Positions 24,472 through 32,826 of a stretch of 64,000 bases of DNA are shown piece after piece (position 1 is the first letter of the stretch; the number at the start of each line of letters is the position of its first letter). The DNA comes from UBA11650 sp963997925 (GTDB lineage Bacteria > Chloroflexota > Dehalococcoidia > Lucifugimonadales > UBA3495). Where the stretch lies: contig CAXEOX010000002.1 of NCBI GenBank assembly GCA_963997925.1, positions 12,264 to 76,263 of the forward strand. The letters are read 5' to 3'. A program made the translations under genes and the position numbers. The notes below the pieces were generated by a model, which was not told where the DNA came from, searched no databases, and saw nothing but the letters and a program-made list of their open reading frames with translations.

Positions 24472-27087
24472 TCAGGATGACCGCTTAGGTTCCCGGTGGG
24501 TCAGTAAGAGTAGAGAAGGCAATACGAATAGAGCAGCGGCGGCGGCCATGAATATCATGGCGGCAGTTATCACGCCATAGGCGGAAAACAGGGGCATGGG
24601 AGCGAAGGCCATGACGGCGAATCCGATGACACTGGACCCCGCCGACCCGGCCAAGGCAACCCCGGTTCCCGACGCCGCAGCCCGCAGCGCCTCCTCCGCA
24701 CCCTGTCCGCGGCCAAGCTCTTCCCGGAAGCGTTGGGTCATGTGGATCGAGTAGTCGATACCCACCCCGATGGACACGGCGGCGATGGTGGCGGTGACGA
24801 AGTTAAGGCTGTAACCGGCGACGTACATGAAGGCGTACAGCCAGGAAACCACTAGGCCAATGGGGATGATGGTGACCACCGCCAAGGTAACCGAACGCAT
24901 CCAAAAGGCCAGCAGTATCAAGCATGCGGCCACTGCCACCGGGAGAGAAACGTTCAAGGCCCTGGTGGTCGCTTGCAGCGTGGCTTCTCGGGTGAAGGGC
25001 GAGCCGGTCAGTCCGACAAAGCTGATGCTGGGAACTTGGCGCATCGGATCCAGATCTTGCTCCAAGGCCTGCCGGGCGGACCCGATGTTGGCTTGTTGCC
25101 GGGACCCTAAAACTCCTACCACCAATATGATTTCCTGCTCTCCGGATTGGGAAGGGTCGTAGTGCAAGGTTTCCCGTACCTGGATCGAGTCGTAGACCAT
25201 GGTACTTTCGTTGAGGGGAACCCCATGTCGGACCATGTAATCAAAAGCGGCCTGTACCTGTCCTGGGCTGTCAGGGATCTGATCCCCGTTTTCGTCGGTT
25301 ATGTCTACCCGGGACTTGGCTAACACCTGGGAGCGGGCGTAAGGATTCTCGGTTACTCGAGACAGAAGTTGAAACAGGGTTCTGGCGTAGAGGGAAACCT
25401 GCCCGTCCTCGGCTTGCCCCAATCTGCTATTTTCGCTCAACCGGTCCAGCAGGTCTCTTATAGCTGCTAGAGATTCCGGGGTTGTCAGGTCGCCACGGAT
25501 GTAAATGACCGCCGGTTCTCCCGATAACGCCGCAGCGGTGTGCTGGTCCAGTTTGTCGAGGCCGATTACCAGGTCCGATTCGGAATCGAAGAAGTCCTTA
25601 ACGTCTAGGTTGGGCTCCAATTGGAAGGCCAGCAGCGTAGCAGCCGCGGTCAGGACTGCAGCGATGGGCAGCACGGCCCAGCGGTGGCGGGCCATCTCCA
25701 GAACCGCCCCGGCGATGGCAGCCGAAGCCAACCCTGTCGGTGGGGCGGACGTGCTGCCCGCTGATACCGGCTCTTGAGCATCGCCGAAAGCCCGGCCGTG
25801 TTGCGGGCTCGACTCTAATCTTCGCTGATCCAGCCGCATAATGACGAGAGGCAGGAACATCCCCATTATGACGTAGCTGGATAGAACCGCTATTCCCGCC
25901 CCGATGCCGAAGCCGATGACGGTTTCGATCCCAGATGTCAGGTTGGCCAGGAAGGCGATGCCATCGGAAAGCATAGCTAGGGTCAACGCCCCGATCACCC
26001 CGGTGAAGCCAGCCCGCAAGGCCAGAGACGGCTCAGCGACGCGGCGCGTTTCTTCTCTATACCGGGCTACCGCATGAATCAGGAAGTCGACTCCCAGTGA
26101 AATCATGGCTATGGGGACAATCAGGTCGAGAATCAAGGATGAACCCAAACCTACCAAGATAGTCAGTCCTTTCAGCCATACGAACAGCATCAATAAGCCC
26201 AGGAACGCAAGACCTGCGATACCCAAAGACCGCAGGGTGACACCCACCACCACCAAGACCAGGACCACCGTCGCGGCGATGAACGGAATGGCTGTCTTAC
26301 CCTGTTCTTGGGACACCAGGTTTACGTCCAGTGCCACGCCCCATAGCTGGTAGCTGGACTGTTCTGTCTGAAGAATCTCCCGTACCCTCCGGTTGAACCG
26401 CTCCTTGCCGAGAGTGACGTCGTCGCCGGTCAGGCTGATGGTCAATGGGCCGCCACCTAGCATCTCGTTGTCCGAGGCGACGAAGGCGGAGAAGGCTGCC
26501 GAACTCCAAGAATTTATCTCTTGGCCGTCGACAATCTTGGTCTGGAACGAGGCGTCTTTGGACAGGGAACCTCGCAGGGGCCTTCCCGTTGGGCTATCCA
26601 GGATGCGGGATATAGCTGCCTTCACCTGGTCATCGGTGGCTGTTTTCAGAGAAGTAGCGGTGCTCGGGTCTAGCAGAAATAGGTTCTGCACTGCGTCGGC
26701 GATGGTGTAGATGCCCAGGATCTGGCGTTCGCGGTCCGCATCGTAGCCGGAATACAACAAACTACCCAGGTCCGATGCGCGTAGCTTCCTTTCGTTCTGG
26801 TAAAGCTCCCACAGCGGCTGTTGGCGCAGGATGTCTCCCTGCGGGTCTTCAACGATGAAGGTGGTGACGTGGATCCGGGGAGGGAATCGCTGATTGACGG
26901 TCTCCAGCAGGTCGAACACCGGACCGCCGGGGTCTTGCGATGCCGGGCCGGGTGGCGCCATGAAGACGATGGGCAGAGCAAAGAGGACCGTCAGCGCCAG
27001 CACGGTTCCGATGAACCAACCGGAGTGACGGAGGATGAAGTCGCTGGTCCTACTTGCAAGGACACTCTGGGATGAGGTGCTAAGCAC
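24472..27087 (-). CDS. RND/MMPL-family exporter
   Basis: An 871-residue integral membrane transporter with the duplicated RND layout: helix 1 (about 24-43), a large outer loop, a bundle of five helices (about 265-410, including MISLGVDFLIHAVARYREE), helix 7 near 470, a second outer loop, and a last bundle (about 725-860) with IAAVSIGVGIDYSIHMTQRFREE. The paired GVDF/GVGIDYSIH segments with Asp are the proton-relay region. It resembles hydrophobe exporters (MmpL/HAE3 and HpnN-like) for lipids or hydrophobic molecules. It needs no outer-membrane partner and none is seen. It starts at GTG with a poor ribosome-binding site. The CaiB gene lies 33 bp upstream on the same strand, suggesting co-transcription. 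Confidence 0.92.
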   Translation of the reverse strand: MLSTSSQSVLASRTSDFILRHSGWFIGTVLALTVLFALPIVFMAPPGPASQDPGGPVFDLLETVNQRFPPRIHVTTFIVEDPQGDILRQQPLWELYQNERKLRASDLGSLLYSGYDADRERQILGIYTIADAVQNLFLLDPSTATSLKTATDDQVKAAISRILDSPTGRPLRGSLSKDASFQTKIVDGQEINSWSSAAFSAFVASDNEMLGGGPLTISLTGDDVTLGKERFNRRVREILQTEQSSYQLWGVALDVNLVSQEQGKTAIPFIAATVVLVLVVVGVTLRSLGIAGLAFLGLLMLFVWLKGLTILVGLGSSLILDLIVPIAMISLGVDFLIHAVARYREETRRVAEPSLALRAGFTGVIGALTLAMLSDGIAFLANLTSGIETVIGFGIGAGIAVLSSYVIMGMFLPLVIMRLDQRRLESSPQHGRAFGDAQEPVSAGSTSAPPTGLASAAIAGAVLEMARHRWAVLPIAAVLTAAATLLAFQLEPNLDVKDFFDSESDLVIGLDKLDQHTAAALSGEPAVIYIRGDLTTPESLAAIRDLLDRLSENSRLGQAEDGQVSLYARTLFQLLSRVTENPYARSQVLAKSRVDITDENGDQIPDSPGQVQAAFDYMVRHGVPLNESTMVYDSIQVRETLHYDPSQSGEQEIILVVGVLGSRQQANIGSARQALEQDLDPMRQVPSISFVGLTGSPFTREATLQATTRALNVSLPVAVAACLILLAFWMRSVTLAVVTIIPIGLVVSWLYAFMYVAGYSLNFVTATIAAVSIGVGIDYSIHMTQRFREELGRGQGAEEALRAAASGTGVALAGSAGSSVIGFAVMAFAPMPLFSAYGVITAAMIFMAAAAALFVLPSLLLLTHREPKRSS

Positions 27088-27119
27088 GATAGAGGAGAGT
27101 TCGCTGGTACTTCATTCGC

Positions 27120-28328
27120 CTACTGCACCACGGCGCGGCGTACAAGGTCTTCAATATCGGCGGTGGTGTAGTCTAGTCCTGCCAACACCTCGGCTGTGTG
27201 CTGGCCGGTGACGGACCCGGCGTGGCGGACGCGTCCCGGCGTTTCCGACATATGGATCGGTATGCCCACCTGCTTCACCACTCCTTCCGGTATATTGGGA
27301 GTTTCTACTTCAATCAACATGCCCCGATGGGCCAACTGGGGGTCGGACAGGACCTCGTCCAGGGAGTAGACCTTGCCGACGGAGATGTCTTTGTCTTGCA
27401 AGAAATCGAACCATTCGTCACGAGTTTTGGTTCGGAAAGTCTGCTCCAGAAAGTCGGTGATTTCCTGCTTTTTATCTCCATCGGCAGCGCGGCTATCGGC
27501 CAAGTCTTCGCGGCCCAAGGCGGTGCAGAGGTTGCGCCAGAACCAGGGTTCGATGGCGGCGATGGTGAAGTGCTTGCCGTCCTTGGTTTCGTACACGTTG
27601 TAGTATGGAGCGCTCCCGTTCAGCGTGGTCGTCCCTCGGCCTGGGACAGTGCCTTGGGCCAACAAGTCGGAAATCATGCCGGCCAGCATGTAAAGAACAC
27701 CCTCGGTCATCGCGATGTCCAGGTATTGGCCCCGCCCGGTTTTTTGCCGGGCCAGCAGGGCCGCCAGAACAGCAACTGCGCCGCAGAGTCCCCCACCGGC
27801 GTAGTCGGCCAGCAGGTTTAGGGGAATCGCCGGTTTTTGGTCCTCGGAGTGGCCGATCAACCCCAGCGCCCCTGCCAGGGAGATGTAGTTTATGTCATGC
27901 CCCACCATGTTGGCATAGGGGCCGTCCTGGCCGTAGCCGGAGATGGAGCAGTAGACGATTCGCGGGTTAATCTCAGAGATTTTTTGATAACCAACGCCTA
28001 ACCGGTCGACCACTCCCGGCCGGAAGCCTTCGACCACAACATCCGCCGATTCGGCCAGCCGGTAGAACACATCCCTCGCCTCGGGCTCTTTAAGGTTCAG
28101 GGCGATGCTTTGCTTGTTCCGCTGCAAAGCGTTGTAGGCGGCGCGGCGCTGTTCGTCCTCCAGGCTTTTAACGCCGAAGAGGGACTCTTCATATTCCGCC
28201 CGGTCGCCGGTCATGGGTCGCTCCACCATTAGAACGTCGGCCCCCAGATCTCCCAGCACCATGGTGCAAAACATGCCGGGGGTGTTGCGGCAGAAATCCA
28301 GAACCTTGATACCTTCCAGGGCTAACAT
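27120..28328 (-). CDS. CaiB/BaiF family CoA-transferase
   Basis: A 402-residue class III CoA-transferase that moves CoA between acids. The N-terminal MLALEGIKVLDFCRNTPGMFCTMVLGDLGADV and QRNKQSIALNLKEPEARDV are family marks; the catalytic Asp is in LLADYAGGGLCGA, and QYLDIAMTEGVL follows. The ATG is preceded by GGGAGG. It is probably co-transcribed with the RND exporter downstream. One of three CoA-transferases in the window (others 48616-49842 and 49852-51069). The substrate acid cannot be told from the sequence. Confidence 0.94.
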   Translation of the reverse strand: MLALEGIKVLDFCRNTPGMFCTMVLGDLGADVLMVERPMTGDRAEYEESLFGVKSLEDEQRRAAYNALQRNKQSIALNLKEPEARDVFYRLAESADVVVEGFRPGVVDRLGVGYQKISEINPRIVYCSISGYGQDGPYANMVGHDINYISLAGALGLIGHSEDQKPAIPLNLLADYAGGGLCGAVAVLAALLARQKTGRGQYLDIAMTEGVLYMLAGMISDLLAQGTVPGRGTTTLNGSAPYYNVYETKDGKHFTIAAIEPWFWRNLCTALGREDLADSRAADGDKKQEITDFLEQTFRTKTRDEWFDFLQDKDISVGKVYSLDEVLSDPQLAHRGMLIEVETPNIPEGVVKQVGIPIHMSETPGRVRHAGSVTGQHTAEVLAGLDYTTADIEDLVRRAVVQ

Positions 28329-28481
28329 AGATCGCCTCCCAGCCAGCCTCGCGCGCCGGTCAATTATAGACTATGGCCGGAGCTGCTGACCGGATAACCA
28401 GGTGCGCCGTGAGACGCAGGAAGCTATAATCTTGAGGCTATTATCGGGAAATAAATCGGCGGCGTTTTACAGGAGGTAACC

Positions 28482-29255
28482 ATGGATCTGGGGATAGAGG
28501 GCAAGGTAGCGATGATAACCGGGGGCAGCCGGGGGCTGGGCAGACAAGCGGCTCTTTCGCTGGCGAGGGAAGGCTGCAAGGTATCGATCTGCGCCCGGAG
28601 CCAGGAACAACTGGGCACTACGGTTGCTGAATTAACTAATCTGGGATACCAGGTTTACGGTACCGCAGCCGACGTTACATCAGAAGAGGATGCCGCCCGC
28701 TTTTACCAGGAAACTATCGATAACTTGGGGCAACCCGACATCCTGGTTAACAACGTGGGAGGCCGCAAGGGCACTATATTTGAGGAGACCAGTCTGGAGC
28801 TATTCAAAGAGGGTCTGGAACTGAACCTATACAGTGCTTACCGGATGATTGCCTTGGTGCTTCCTCATATGAAGGACCAGAACTGGGGCCGCATCGTCAA
28901 CATATCGTCGATCTATGGCCGGGAGCACGGCGGCAGCGTCGATTACATGGCGTCCAAGGCTGCGCTCATTGCTCTATCGAAGCACCTGGCATTACAACTG
29001 GCGCCGACCAACGTGCGGGTAAACTCCATCGCCCCCGGGTCCATCGACTTCCCCGGAAGCTCTTGGGACCGGTTCCAACAGAACAACACTCCGGAAGTAG
29101 TTGCCGAGTTCATAACCCGCAACTTGCCCGCGGGCAAATTTGGCTGGCCGGAACCCATCGGAGAGATGGTCGCCTTCCTGTCCTCGGACCGGGCAGACCT
29201 GGTCACCGGCACCTGCATCAACGTGGACGGCGGACAGTCTAAATCGTTGTTTTAG
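28482..29255 (+). CDS. SDR family oxidoreductase
   Basis: A 257-residue classical short-chain dehydrogenase. The cofactor motif is GGSRGLG (14-20), with ICARS after strand 2 suggesting NADP(H). NNVGGRKG replaces the usual NNAG, the catalytic Ser is in NISSIYG and YxxxK is YMASK. The C terminus is VTGTCINVDGGQSKSLF. CAGGAGGT lies before the ATG, and TATAAT at 28425-28430 could be its -10. Divergent from the CaiB gene at 27120-28328. Substrate unknown. Confidence 0.93.
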   Translation: MDLGIEGKVAMITGGSRGLGRQAALSLAREGCKVSICARSQEQLGTTVAELTNLGYQVYGTAADVTSEEDAARFYQETIDNLGQPDILVNNVGGRKGTIFEETSLELFKEGLELNLYSAYRMIALVLPHMKDQNWGRIVNISSIYGREHGGSVDYMASKAALIALSKHLALQLAPTNVRVNSIAPGSIDFPGSSWDRFQQNNTPEVVAEFITRNLPAGKFGWPEPIGEMVAFLSSDRADLVTGTCINVDGGQSKSLF

Positions 29256-29256
29256 A

Positions 29257-29324
29257 GCTATCAGCAGTCAGCCCCCACGCGGCCATGTCTGTTCTCCAGA
29301 TTCGGGCTCCTGACCGCTGATAGC
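29257..29324. terminator. Inverted repeat between convergent genes
   Basis: Arms GCTATCAGCAGTCAG (29257-29271) and CTGACCGCTGATAGC (29310-29324) match at 14 of 15 positions. It lies in the short gap between the SDR and the convergent hydrolase and may end both transcripts. GCTGATAGCTGAC-type words recur in other gaps (12100-12150, 15080-15110, 16240-16270). Confidence 0.5.
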
Positions 29325-29332
29325 TGACCGCA

Positions 29333-30139
29333 CTATACGTGACTTAGCTTGCCGATAAACTCCCGCCAGGCCGTGACGCACTTGTCCGGGGCGGAGTGTT
29401 GGACGTAGCCGCTGGTGCCAGGAATCTCCACCAGGGTGCTATTGGGCAGAAGGTTTGCCATGCCCTGTGTACGGTCCGGCGTGTTGCCGGTGCTGGTCTC
29501 GGCGACCAGGATCAGGGTGGGGATGTCGATCTTGGGCAGAATATCCGACAAGTCTTGAGTCGACAGGTAGGCCAGAGTTTCTAGCACCACCCTCTGGGAA
29601 GTCTGGGACATCTGGTCGATGTACCACTGGTGATGGGCGGGGTCGGCGCTGGGATCTACGCGCCGCTCTCCGGTCTTCTTTGCCCAAGCGGCTACCCCTT
29701 CGTCCTGCACCAGTTTGTAGTATTCCAGGTACGTCGCGACACCGGCGAACTTGTAGGGTGATGTGCAGACGGTTAGGGAATGGAGCCGGTCCGGGTGCTC
29801 GTGGGCGAACTGAAGGGAGATAGTGCCGCCCACCGTTTCGCCAACCAAGTGAATCTTCTCCAGACCAAGCCGGTCCAGTAGGCGCAACAGGTCGGTGCTG
29901 AAGTTGCTCAGCGACCAATCGTACCCTTCCGGAGGGACGCTGGAGCGGCCGAAGCCCCGGGCGTCCAGCCGCACCACCCGGTACTGGCGGGCTAGAAGAG
30001 GCACCCAGGCGTACCACAACCGGGAGCTTTTCGCGTTACCGTGATGCAAAACCACCGCCTCCGGCGTACGCCAGGGATCGGTGTAATCGTCATCTTCGTA
30101 GTACATCTCCAGAGTTTTATCCAGCTTCGCCGTCGGCAT
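29333..30139 (-). CDS. Alpha/beta hydrolase with Thr at the nucleophile position
   Basis: A 268-residue alpha/beta-hydrolase-fold protein. VLHHGNAKSSRLW near residue 30 supplies the oxyanion region and VVRLDARGFGRSS the strand-4 segment. The nucleophile elbow reads VGETVGG, with ACG (Thr) where nearly all members have Ser. The likely Asp is in the LVAETSTGNTPDRT region and the likely His in GYVQHSAPDK. With Thr the enzyme may be altered, slow or non-catalytic. The ATG start is followed by MPTAKLDKTLEMYYEDD. The VOC gene (30232) and a cupin (30763) lie upstream on the same strand and may form a small catabolic unit with it. Confidence 0.9.
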   Translation of the reverse strand: MPTAKLDKTLEMYYEDDDYTDPWRTPEAVVLHHGNAKSSRLWYAWVPLLARQYRVVRLDARGFGRSSVPPEGYDWSLSNFSTDLLRLLDRLGLEKIHLVGETVGGTISLQFAHEHPDRLHSLTVCTSPYKFAGVATYLEYYKLVQDEGVAAWAKKTGERRVDPSADPAHHQWYIDQMSQTSQRVVLETLAYLSTQDLSDILPKIDIPTLILVAETSTGNTPDRTQGMANLLPNSTLVEIPGTSGYVQHSAPDKCVTAWREFIGKLSHV

Positions 30140-30195
30140 TTTTTGCTCCTAATAATCTCAAAGCCGGGATAACCCAAATCACCTCGCGCAAAAAG

Positions 30196-30230
30196 GCCCC
30201 CCTTTACGAAAGGAGGGCTGGGGGATTTCG
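30196..30230. repeat. Dispersed repeat, family B (reverse orientation)
   Basis: GCCCCCCTTTACGAAAGGAG then GGCTGGGGGATTTCG, the reverse complement of the unit at 16193-16236. It separates the hydrolase from the VOC gene. Confidence 0.65.
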
Positions 30231-30231
30231 G

Positions 30232-30687
30232 CTAACCCTGGCCCGCTAGCTTCTTGACCATGGGCACTGGGTCCGGGTCTCCGGTTAAGTCTTCGTTCCA
30301 ACCGGCTGACTGGTACTCGATCTGTAGCCGGATTCCGTTGGGATCGTGGAAGTAGTAGGTCTTACCGTACTCCCGCTCGATGATTTCGGTCACCTCTACC
30401 CCGTTGTTCTTCAGACGCTGGTAGGCTTCGTCAAACTCGGCCTCGGTCGCCACGGGCAGGGCGAAGTGGTTCAGGTATTGGGGCGTTGCCTCATCTGGCC
30501 GCTCGGCTCCGTCGAAGAAGGCGAAGGCGTTGCCGCCGCCAATCTCCACGTTGTAGTGCCTGCGTCCGTCCCCGGTGCGTGAGGTACGGGCCAATCTCAT
30601 CCCGAGAATGCCACAATAGAACTGGAGTGTTGCTTCCATGTCGTTGGTGTTTACGGCTACGTGGTCGATTCCGGTAGTCTTGAACAT
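30232..30687 (-). CDS. VOC family protein (glyoxalase/dioxygenase fold)
   Basis: A 151-residue vicinal-oxygen-chelate protein with two beta-alpha-beta-beta-beta modules. Likely metal ligands are His9 (GIDHVAVN), a second His in NHFALPV and a Glu in RLQIEYQ near the end; YYFHDPNGIRLQIEY is the usual closing motif. Such proteins may be dioxygenases, epimerases or isomerases; the exact reaction is not shown. The ATG has AGGAAGG upstream and a TATAAT at 30723-30728. It is 92 bp upstream of the hydrolase gene on the same strand. Confidence 0.92.
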   Translation of the reverse strand: MFKTTGIDHVAVNTNDMEATLQFYCGILGMRLARTSRTGDGRRHYNVEIGGGNAFAFFDGAERPDEATPQYLNHFALPVATEAEFDEAYQRLKNNGVEVTEIIEREYGKTYYFHDPNGIRLQIEYQSAGWNEDLTGDPDPVPMVKKLAGQG

Positions 30688-30722
30688 GGGCCTTCCTCCT
30701 TTTCCTGAATGAGTGTGGCTGG

Positions 30723-30728
30723 AATTAT
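30723..30728 (-). promoter_or_regulatory. -10 promoter candidate for the VOC gene
   Basis: TTATAATTCC on the minus strand, about 35 bp before the VOC start. The TATAATTCC word is shared with the extended -10 elements at 48579 and 63889. Confidence 0.4.
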
Positions 30729-30762
30729 AAGGTAAAGCGCTCCGATTGGACAGTGGCCAGTA

Positions 30763-31113
30763 CTAATCAACCAATGGAATGGCGATAGATACGCGCGAAA
30801 CGTTGCCGTAAACAGCGGTGGTGTGGCCTTTGCCGGTTAGGTCGTCGGCCAGCAACACGTCGCCGGGGTTGAAGATGCGCTTGCTGCCGTCGCCCAAGCC
30901 AATCTCCGCTTGCCCTTCCAGGGTGATGACGAATTGGCGGCGGGGAGCGACGTGGAAGTCTTGGAATCTGCCCGCCGGATCCCGCCGGAATTGGATACCC
31001 GTGGCCCCTTTCATAGCGGTACGTTCTGCTTCCGCGATTTCCTCGTAACCCAGGTCCAACTCCTCCAGATGGGATTCACCATCGGACCCGGTATAAACTC
31101 TAACTACCTGCAT
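30763..31113 (-). CDS. Cupin-domain protein
   Basis: A 116-residue protein with a C-terminal cupin-like barrel: the FHVAPRRQFVITLEGQAEIGLGDG stretch corresponds to motif 1 and LLADDLTGKGHTTAVYG to motif 2. The usual first-motif His pair is mostly missing, so metal binding may be weak. Similar small cupins are annotated as of unknown function; a sensory or isomerase role is possible. It starts with ATG after GGGAGG. It stands between the VOC gene and the glycosylase gene, all on the minus strand. Confidence 0.82.
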   Translation of the reverse strand: MQVVRVYTGSDGESHLEELDLGYEEIAEAERTAMKGATGIQFRRDPAGRFQDFHVAPRRQFVITLEGQAEIGLGDGSKRIFNPGDVLLADDLTGKGHTTAVYGNVSRVSIAIPLVD

Positions 31114-31229
31114 GTTGCTATCCTCCCGTTAAGCTTTGGAACTCTAAGAACCGGATGGGACCAGCCATCGCAAAGGGTCCCAAATCAGGGCCATGATAGC
31201 AACGGCCAAAGAGACCGTCAATCTAGGCG

Positions 31230-31979
31230 TCAACCCGTATTTAGTGCCTGTTTCCCGGTATCGCACATGTCGAGTAGGCAGCAGCCTTCGCATCTGGGCT
31301 TCTTGGCGCAAGCCTCTTTGGCGTGGCGGTCCAACAGGGCATGGTATTCGTTGAACATGGGAGCGTCGGCGGGCAGGTTGTCATGAAACACGGACTGAAG
31401 TCGATGATAGTTGTTGGACGGGATATCGCCGCTTATTCCTAAGCGTTGAACGATGCGGTGGGTGTAGGTGTCGATGACGAAAGAGGGCTTCCCGGCGGCG
31501 TAAAGGACGATGTCGTCGGCGGTCTCCGGTCCGATGCCGTGTATGGAGAGCAACTCGTCGCGCAGGGGTCCGGTGTCTTGGGATAGCATCTTGTCCAGAT
31601 CACCAGCGTGGTTGAGTCGAAGGTGGCTGGCGAAGGCTTTGAGTTTCCGGGCCTTGGCGTTGAAGTATCCCGACGGGCGGATGATTGCGCCGAGAGCATC
31701 TTCCGTCAGGCTATCTATGGCCTCCAGCGACCAGCAATCGGCTTCTTTCAGGTTGCCTATGGCCATCTCCACGTTGGTCCATGCCGCCGCCTGGGTCAAG
31801 ATGGCCCCGATTATCACGTCCAAGGACCCGTCGCCGGGCCACCAGCCCTGGGGTCCATAGCTCTGGAACAGCCGCTGATAGACCTCCGTTAATACGGCGG
31901 GTAGGTCCCTTGTAGCCGCTTGCTCCTCGTTCACTGGTTGAACCTTTTCAACTCTTCTCCGCGCCGCCAAAGGAATCAC
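31230..31979 (-). CDS. HhH-GPD DNA glycosylase (endonuclease III-like)
   Basis: A 249-residue base-excision repair glycosylase. The helix-hairpin-helix is IHGIGPETADDIV (146-158), and the catalytic Asp170 is in SFVIDTYTHR. Four C-terminal cysteines (224, 230, 233, 239; spacing X5, X2, X5) should hold a 4Fe-4S cluster, close to the X6-X2-X5 of Nth. The Lys of Nth in the HhH loop (GRKTA) is replaced here by Glu (GPETA), so a monofunctional glycosylase, perhaps MagIII-like for alkylated bases, is more likely than a bifunctional Nth. Its ATG overlaps the SfsA stop by four bases (ATGA), so the two are translated together. Confidence 0.9.
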   Translation of the reverse strand: MIPLAARRRVEKVQPVNEEQAATRDLPAVLTEVYQRLFQSYGPQGWWPGDGSLDVIIGAILTQAAAWTNVEMAIGNLKEADCWSLEAIDSLTEDALGAIIRPSGYFNAKARKLKAFASHLRLNHAGDLDKMLSQDTGPLRDELLSIHGIGPETADDIVLYAAGKPSFVIDTYTHRIVQRLGISGDIPSNNYHRLQSVFHDNLPADAPMFNEYHALLDRHAKEACAKKPRCEGCCLLDMCDTGKQALNTG

Positions 31980-32665
31980 AGTTCCATTGGCAAAAGGTCT
32001 GCCAATTCGATGGAGTCATCGGTCACCCGGCACTTGTACGCAAAGGCCTCAACGCCTACGGAAAGGGCGTGGCGGAACGCCTGACCGAACTCCGGGTCGG
32101 CGGTTTCGTGGGGGGTGAACGAGTGGACGTCCTCACGCTGTATCACGAAAATCGCGGCCGCTCGGTGACCCATGGCAACGGCCTGCTCCAGGCTTCTCAT
32201 GTGCTTGGCTCCCCGGATGGTGGGCGAGTCGGGAAATAGGCCGGTGCCGTTCACCACCAGCGTAACCGACTTGGTTTCCACGTAGTATTTGCCCTCGGGA
32301 CCTTCCAGCATCAGGTCGAGACGGCTCTCTCCGAAAGTGACTTCACGTCTGACATGGGGGTACTCGACAAATTGCGGGAGGCGTTTAAATTCTAGAGCCT
32401 CGGCTACCAGAGCATTGGGAAGCCGGGCATCGGCTGAGCACATGGAGAAACCCAGGTCTACCAAGGCCAAGTCGAATTTTGTCTTGCGGTGTTCGGCTGG
32501 CTGGGGTTTCAACAGCACTCGGACGCCGGGTACAAACAACTCGTGCATCCGTCCGGAGTTGGCGACATGAACCATCGCCTCTTCGCCTTCAATATCCACC
32601 AGCGCTGCGAACCGGTTTAACCGGGTTAGGAAGCGGCCTTCCACCAGATCGGCACCAAGCTGCAT
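31976..32665 (-). CDS. sfsA: SfsA family DNA/RNA nuclease
   Basis: A 229-residue SfsA protein. The N-terminal GRFLTRLNRFAALVDI and HVANSGRMHELFVPG are family marks, and the middle contains a PD-(D/E)XK-like core: SRLDLML then YYVETKSVTLV. The C-terminal HTFTPH-like HSFTPHETADPEFG is typical. E. coli SfsA was named for sugar fermentation stimulation; its fold and later work point to nuclease activity. It overlaps the glycosylase gene by four bases, a pairing that suggests a nucleic-acid role. ATG start. Confidence 0.94.
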   Translation of the reverse strand: MQLGADLVEGRFLTRLNRFAALVDIEGEEAMVHVANSGRMHELFVPGVRVLLKPQPAEHRKTKFDLALVDLGFSMCSADARLPNALVAEALEFKRLPQFVEYPHVRREVTFGESRLDLMLEGPEGKYYVETKSVTLVVNGTGLFPDSPTIRGAKHMRSLEQAVAMGHRAAAIFVIQREDVHSFTPHETADPEFGQAFRHALSVGVEAFAYKCRVTDDSIELADLLPMEL

Positions 32666-32826
32666 GAACGGCCTCAGATCCCGCCTGGGCGTTGCCGGGT
32701 ACGGCCACCCTGGGCGGAAGGATTATCGATTGGATACAATGTTACCAATCACCTATGGGGCCAGCAACCGGTCCGCCCGACCTATATTAGATTCCATCCA
32801 GGCCAAGAAATCTTGACGACAGAACT

